A stretch of DNA of 8,216 bases, taken from positions 1 to 8,216 of the forward strand of contig QNCH01000060.1 of NCBI GenBank assembly GCA_003645745.1, in the 5' to 3' direction. Shown piece after piece: positions 6,475-8,216 of this stretch. Source of the stretch: Candidatus Omnitrophota bacterium (GTDB taxonomy: Bacteria; Omnitrophota; Gorgyraeia; B26-G9). Numbering within the stretch: position 1 is the first letter of the stretch; each line of letters begins with the position of its first letter. The notes beneath the pieces are model-generated. The model did not search any database. It worked only from the letters and a program-made list of their open reading frames with translations, and was not told the origin of the DNA. A program made the translations under genes and the position numbers.

Positions 6475-7830
6475 TTACTGTCCCTTATTACGTAAAATTG
6501 ATTTCTTAGTCTTCACCGCGTATTCTGAACACATTATTTTACGCACATTTTCGCGGTTTAACTCATGATGAAATGTTTTTAGCTTTTCATCAGAAATATC
6601 TTTAATCTTAATCTTTTCATCTTCAGCATAACGAATCAACCTGCCTACAATGTTATGCGCATCTTTAAAAGCCACTCCCTTAAACACCAAAAATTCCGCC
6701 AATTCTGTAGCATAAAACCTCTGGTCATCTAAAGCCTTGTTAATTACAACTTCGTTTAATTTTATGCCCAAAATAAACTTGCCCATAATTGTCAACTCAT
6801 CCTCAATAATTCCTATACTAGAGAATAAAGGCGGCTTATCTAATTGTAAATCGCGGTTATAAGTAAGAGGCATTGCCTTTAAACTAGTTAACAGCGAAAT
6901 TAAATTACCATTAACTATACCTGTGTGGCCTCTGACTAATTCTAAAAAATCCGGATTCTTTTTATGCGGCATCAAACTGCTGCCAGTGCAAAACTCTTCA
7001 GGTAAATCAAAATAATTAAATTCCTGTGTAGAATAAAGAATAAAATCTTCAGCGATACGGCAAAGATGCATTTGCGCAATTGAGAGAATACTTAAAAACT
7101 CCACAATAAAATCTCTACTGCTAACATTATCAAGAGGATTATCCACAACACCAATATGTTCAATGTCAGTGCCTGCTAACACTTCTTTTATTGCCTGCGA
7201 ATAATCACTACATTTTAAACAAGTGCCTGCCAATGCGCCGGAGCCAATATAAGTATAAAGCTTTTGCGCAAAATTTACGAGCCGTTCCCGATCCCGGTTA
7301 AACATCTTATAATAAGCCTGTAAATAATCAGTAAACCGCACTACTTGCGCCCTTTGCAAATGAGTATATCCTGGAAATGCCTGTTTAGAATACTTATTAG
7401 CCAATACCTGCAAATTTTCCAATATACCTGTTAACAGTGTGGCAATATAAAAAGCCTTTTTTTTGCAAAAAAGTTTCTCGTCAAAAACCACCTGGTCATT
7501 ACGGGAACGCAAAGTATGCAATTTCAAAACCAATGTACCAATTTTTTCCTCCAGCCTGTTTTGAATCGCAGTATGCACGTCCTCACAATCCATATATTGT
7601 TTAAACCCATCTTTTTCTATGTCAAGCAAAAGCACGTCTAAAGTTTTCAGTACTTTATCTGCTTCTTGATCTGTAAAAATTCCGCTGTTTCTTAAAGCAA
7701 TAGTATGGATTTTAGTATGCAAAAGATCATATTCAGCTAATTGATAATCATAATGAATTGATTTTGAAAACCGTTCAAAATCAGCATCCATCTGTTTTTT
7801 AAATCTGCCTCCCCATAATTTTTCTGCCAT
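6475..7830 (-). CDS. argH: Argininosuccinate lyase
   Basis: Last enzyme of arginine synthesis, splitting argininosuccinate into arginine and fumarate. It is a helical homotetramer of the fumarase/aspartase superfamily. The 451 residues are a normal length. The N-terminal LWGGRF (5-10) is typical of bacterial ArgH. Conserved region 1 is LHTLRSRNDQV (104-114). Region 2 is GYTHLQRAQ (154-162) with the catalytic histidine at H157. Region 3 is GSSLMPHKKNPD (283-294), carrying the catalytic serine loop. YNRDLQLDKPPLF at 324-336 is also ArgH-specific. Some usual residues differ: L107 for the common G/A, V163 for the proline after RAQ, and H289 for the common Q in MPQKKN. The catalytic set itself looks intact. 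It is the first gene of the lysine operon, with a Shine-Dalgarno GAAAGG (7835-7840) only four bases from the ATG, and lies just downstream of the palindromic repeat and its outward promoter. Confidence 0.96.
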   Translation of the reverse strand: MAEKLWGGRFKKQMDADFERFSKSIHYDYQLAEYDLLHTKIHTIALRNSGIFTDQEADKVLKTLDVLLLDIEKDGFKQYMDCEDVHTAIQNRLEEKIGTLVLKLHTLRSRNDQVVFDEKLFCKKKAFYIATLLTGILENLQVLANKYSKQAFPGYTHLQRAQVVRFTDYLQAYYKMFNRDRERLVNFAQKLYTYIGSGALAGTCLKCSDYSQAIKEVLAGTDIEHIGVVDNPLDNVSSRDFIVEFLSILSIAQMHLCRIAEDFILYSTQEFNYFDLPEEFCTGSSLMPHKKNPDFLELVRGHTGIVNGNLISLLTSLKAMPLTYNRDLQLDKPPLFSSIGIIEDELTIMGKFILGIKLNEVVINKALDDQRFYATELAEFLVFKGVAFKDAHNIVGRLIRYAEDEKIKIKDISDEKLKTFHHELNRENVRKIMCSEYAVKTKKSILRNKGQ

Positions 7831-7864
7831 TGTGCCTTTCTAAAAATAAACTTTAACCTATTGT

Positions 7865-7893
7865 TCTATACTCAAACGCAATTGGTTTGTAAA
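7865..7893 (-). promoter_or_regulatory. Predicted promoter of the argH-lysA-dapF-dapA operon, inside the repeat end
   Basis: On the minus strand TTTACA (7888-7893, five of six) and TATAGA (7865-7870, four of six) are separated by 17 bases, and the start would fall near 7858, about 28 bases before the argH ATG. Most of it lies within the left terminal arm of the palindromic repeat. The other repeat ends have the same arrangement with a perfect TATAAT. No better promoter is evident between the repeat and argH. Confidence 0.45.
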
Positions 7894-8048
7894 GTTTAGG
7901 CGTTTCCCTGTGCTGTAGATTGGAACGTTCTGATCTAAGCCAAACCGCAGGCGCAACTCGTTGCGTTGAGGTTTGGCGAATGAAGAACCTTCCAAGATGA
8001 AGTGCAGGGGAATGTCATAAATTTACAAATCAATTACGTTTGAGTATA
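7867..8048. repeat. 182-base full-length palindromic repeat, copy 1 (MITE-like)
   Basis: The whole element is one imperfect inverted repeat centred at about 7958. The outer arms match for roughly 30 bases: TATACTCAAACGcAATTGgTTT at the left, and TATACTCAAACGtAATTGaTTT as the reverse complement of the right end. The middle arms match more loosely (TTCCC...TTGGAAcGTTCT against TTCCC...TTGGAAgGTTCT). The core holds two perfect stems, GCCAAACC/GGTTTGGC (7939-7946 with 7970-7977) and CGCAAC/GTTGCG (7952-7957 with 7960-7965), around a 2-base loop. I see no open reading frame of note. A nearly identical copy follows, so it is a repeated element. The small size, terminal inverted repeats and lack of coding capacity suggest a miniature inverted-repeat element, but no target-site duplication can be defined. 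Confidence 0.85.
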
Positions 8049-8050
8049 AT
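8022..8050 (+). promoter_or_regulatory. Outward promoter-like sequence at the right end of repeat copy 1
   Basis: TTTACA (8022-8027) and a perfect TATAAT (8045-8050) with a 17-base spacer point away from argH, towards repeat copy 2. This is the mirror image of the argH-facing promoter, created by the terminal inverted repeat. No gene follows within the window, so its role is unknown. Confidence 0.38.
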
Positions 8051-8103
8051 TTTTACCCACATACATTATACCTTATTTTGCTAAATTTACCAATAGATTC
8101 AAA

Positions 8104-8132
8104 ATTATACTCAAACGCAGTTGGTTTGCAAA
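8104..8132 (-). promoter_or_regulatory. Outward promoter-like sequence at the left end of repeat copy 2
   Basis: On the minus strand TTTGCA (8127-8132) and a perfect TATAAT (8104-8109) are 17 bases apart and point through copy 1 towards argH. A transcript from here would carry the whole copy 1 palindrome in its leader, which could fold into a long hairpin. Confidence 0.35.
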
Positions 8133-8216
8133 ATTTAGGCGTTTCCCTGTGCTGTAGATTGGAACGTTCTGATCTAAGCCAAACCGCAGGCGCAACTCGT
8201 TGCGTTGAGGTTTGGC
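8106..8216. repeat. Palindromic repeat, copy 2 (cut by the window end)
   Basis: These 111 bases align without gaps to 7867-7977 of copy 1 and differ at three positions by my reading (in the left arm, near 8120, 8129 and 8133). Copy 2 has the same orientation, 239 bases along. The central stem GCCAAACC...GGTTTGGC is complete exactly at the window edge, and the right arm lies outside. The 57 bases between the copies (8049-8105) are AT-rich and show no gene. Confidence 0.85.

Noticed and set aside
7831..8216. Lysine riboswitch, T-box or ARG box upstream of argH
   Set aside because: I could not find a recognisable T-box motif, lysine-riboswitch core or ARG box. The space is fully accounted for by the repeats and short AT-rich linkers.
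7867..8216. CRISPR array
   Set aside because: There are only two copies, the unit is 182 bases and fully palindromic, the linker is a single 57-base AT-rich stretch, and no cas gene is present.

Overview
The window looks like bacterial chromosome of low-to-moderate G+C from a lineage that makes diaminopimelate (DAP) and lysine. The order argH-lysA-dapF-dapA, with dapB further on, all on the minus strand, together with a large secreted orphan protein carrying a CLSPS-type motif just after its signal peptide, reminds me of Omnitrophota (candidate phylum OP3) genomes. That assignment is inference from gene order and protein style, not from a marker gene. No rRNA, tRNA, CRISPR array or transposase gene is visible.

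Layout, read in the direction of minus-strand transcription (right to left). The right end (about 7831-8216) has no gene. It holds one complete 182-base palindromic repeat (7867-8048) and the first 111 bases of a second copy (8106-8216), separated by 57 AT-rich bases. The ends of these repeats read outward as sigma70-type promoters, and one of them faces argH. Then come argH (argininosuccinate lyase), lysA (DAP decarboxylase), dapF (DAP epimerase, with an odd lysine-rich N-terminal tail) and dapA (dihydrodipicolinate synthase). They are packed with gaps of 15 and 20 bases and one 8-base overlap, so they are almost certainly one operon. dapB (dihydrodipicolinate reductase) lies at the left end on the same strand, but is cut off from dapA by about 2.7 kb.

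That interruption is a single plus-strand gene (955-3231) for a 758-residue, probably exported, all-helical TPR-like protein that I cannot assign to a family. A 41-base hairpin lies in the divergent spacer between it and dapB (803-843), and an 18-bp perfect palindrome lies in the convergent spacer between it and dapA (3267-3311). dapB has its own near-consensus promoter in the divergent spacer, which fits a gene displaced from its operon.

Together the dap genes encode the condensation (DapA), reduction (DapB), epimerisation (DapF) and decarboxylation (LysA) steps from aspartate semialdehyde to meso-DAP and lysine. The steps between tetrahydrodipicolinate and LL-DAP (DapL, or the acyl-DapD/C/E route) are not in the window. 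ArgH completes arginine synthesis, so this operon joins the ends of two basic amino acid pathways.
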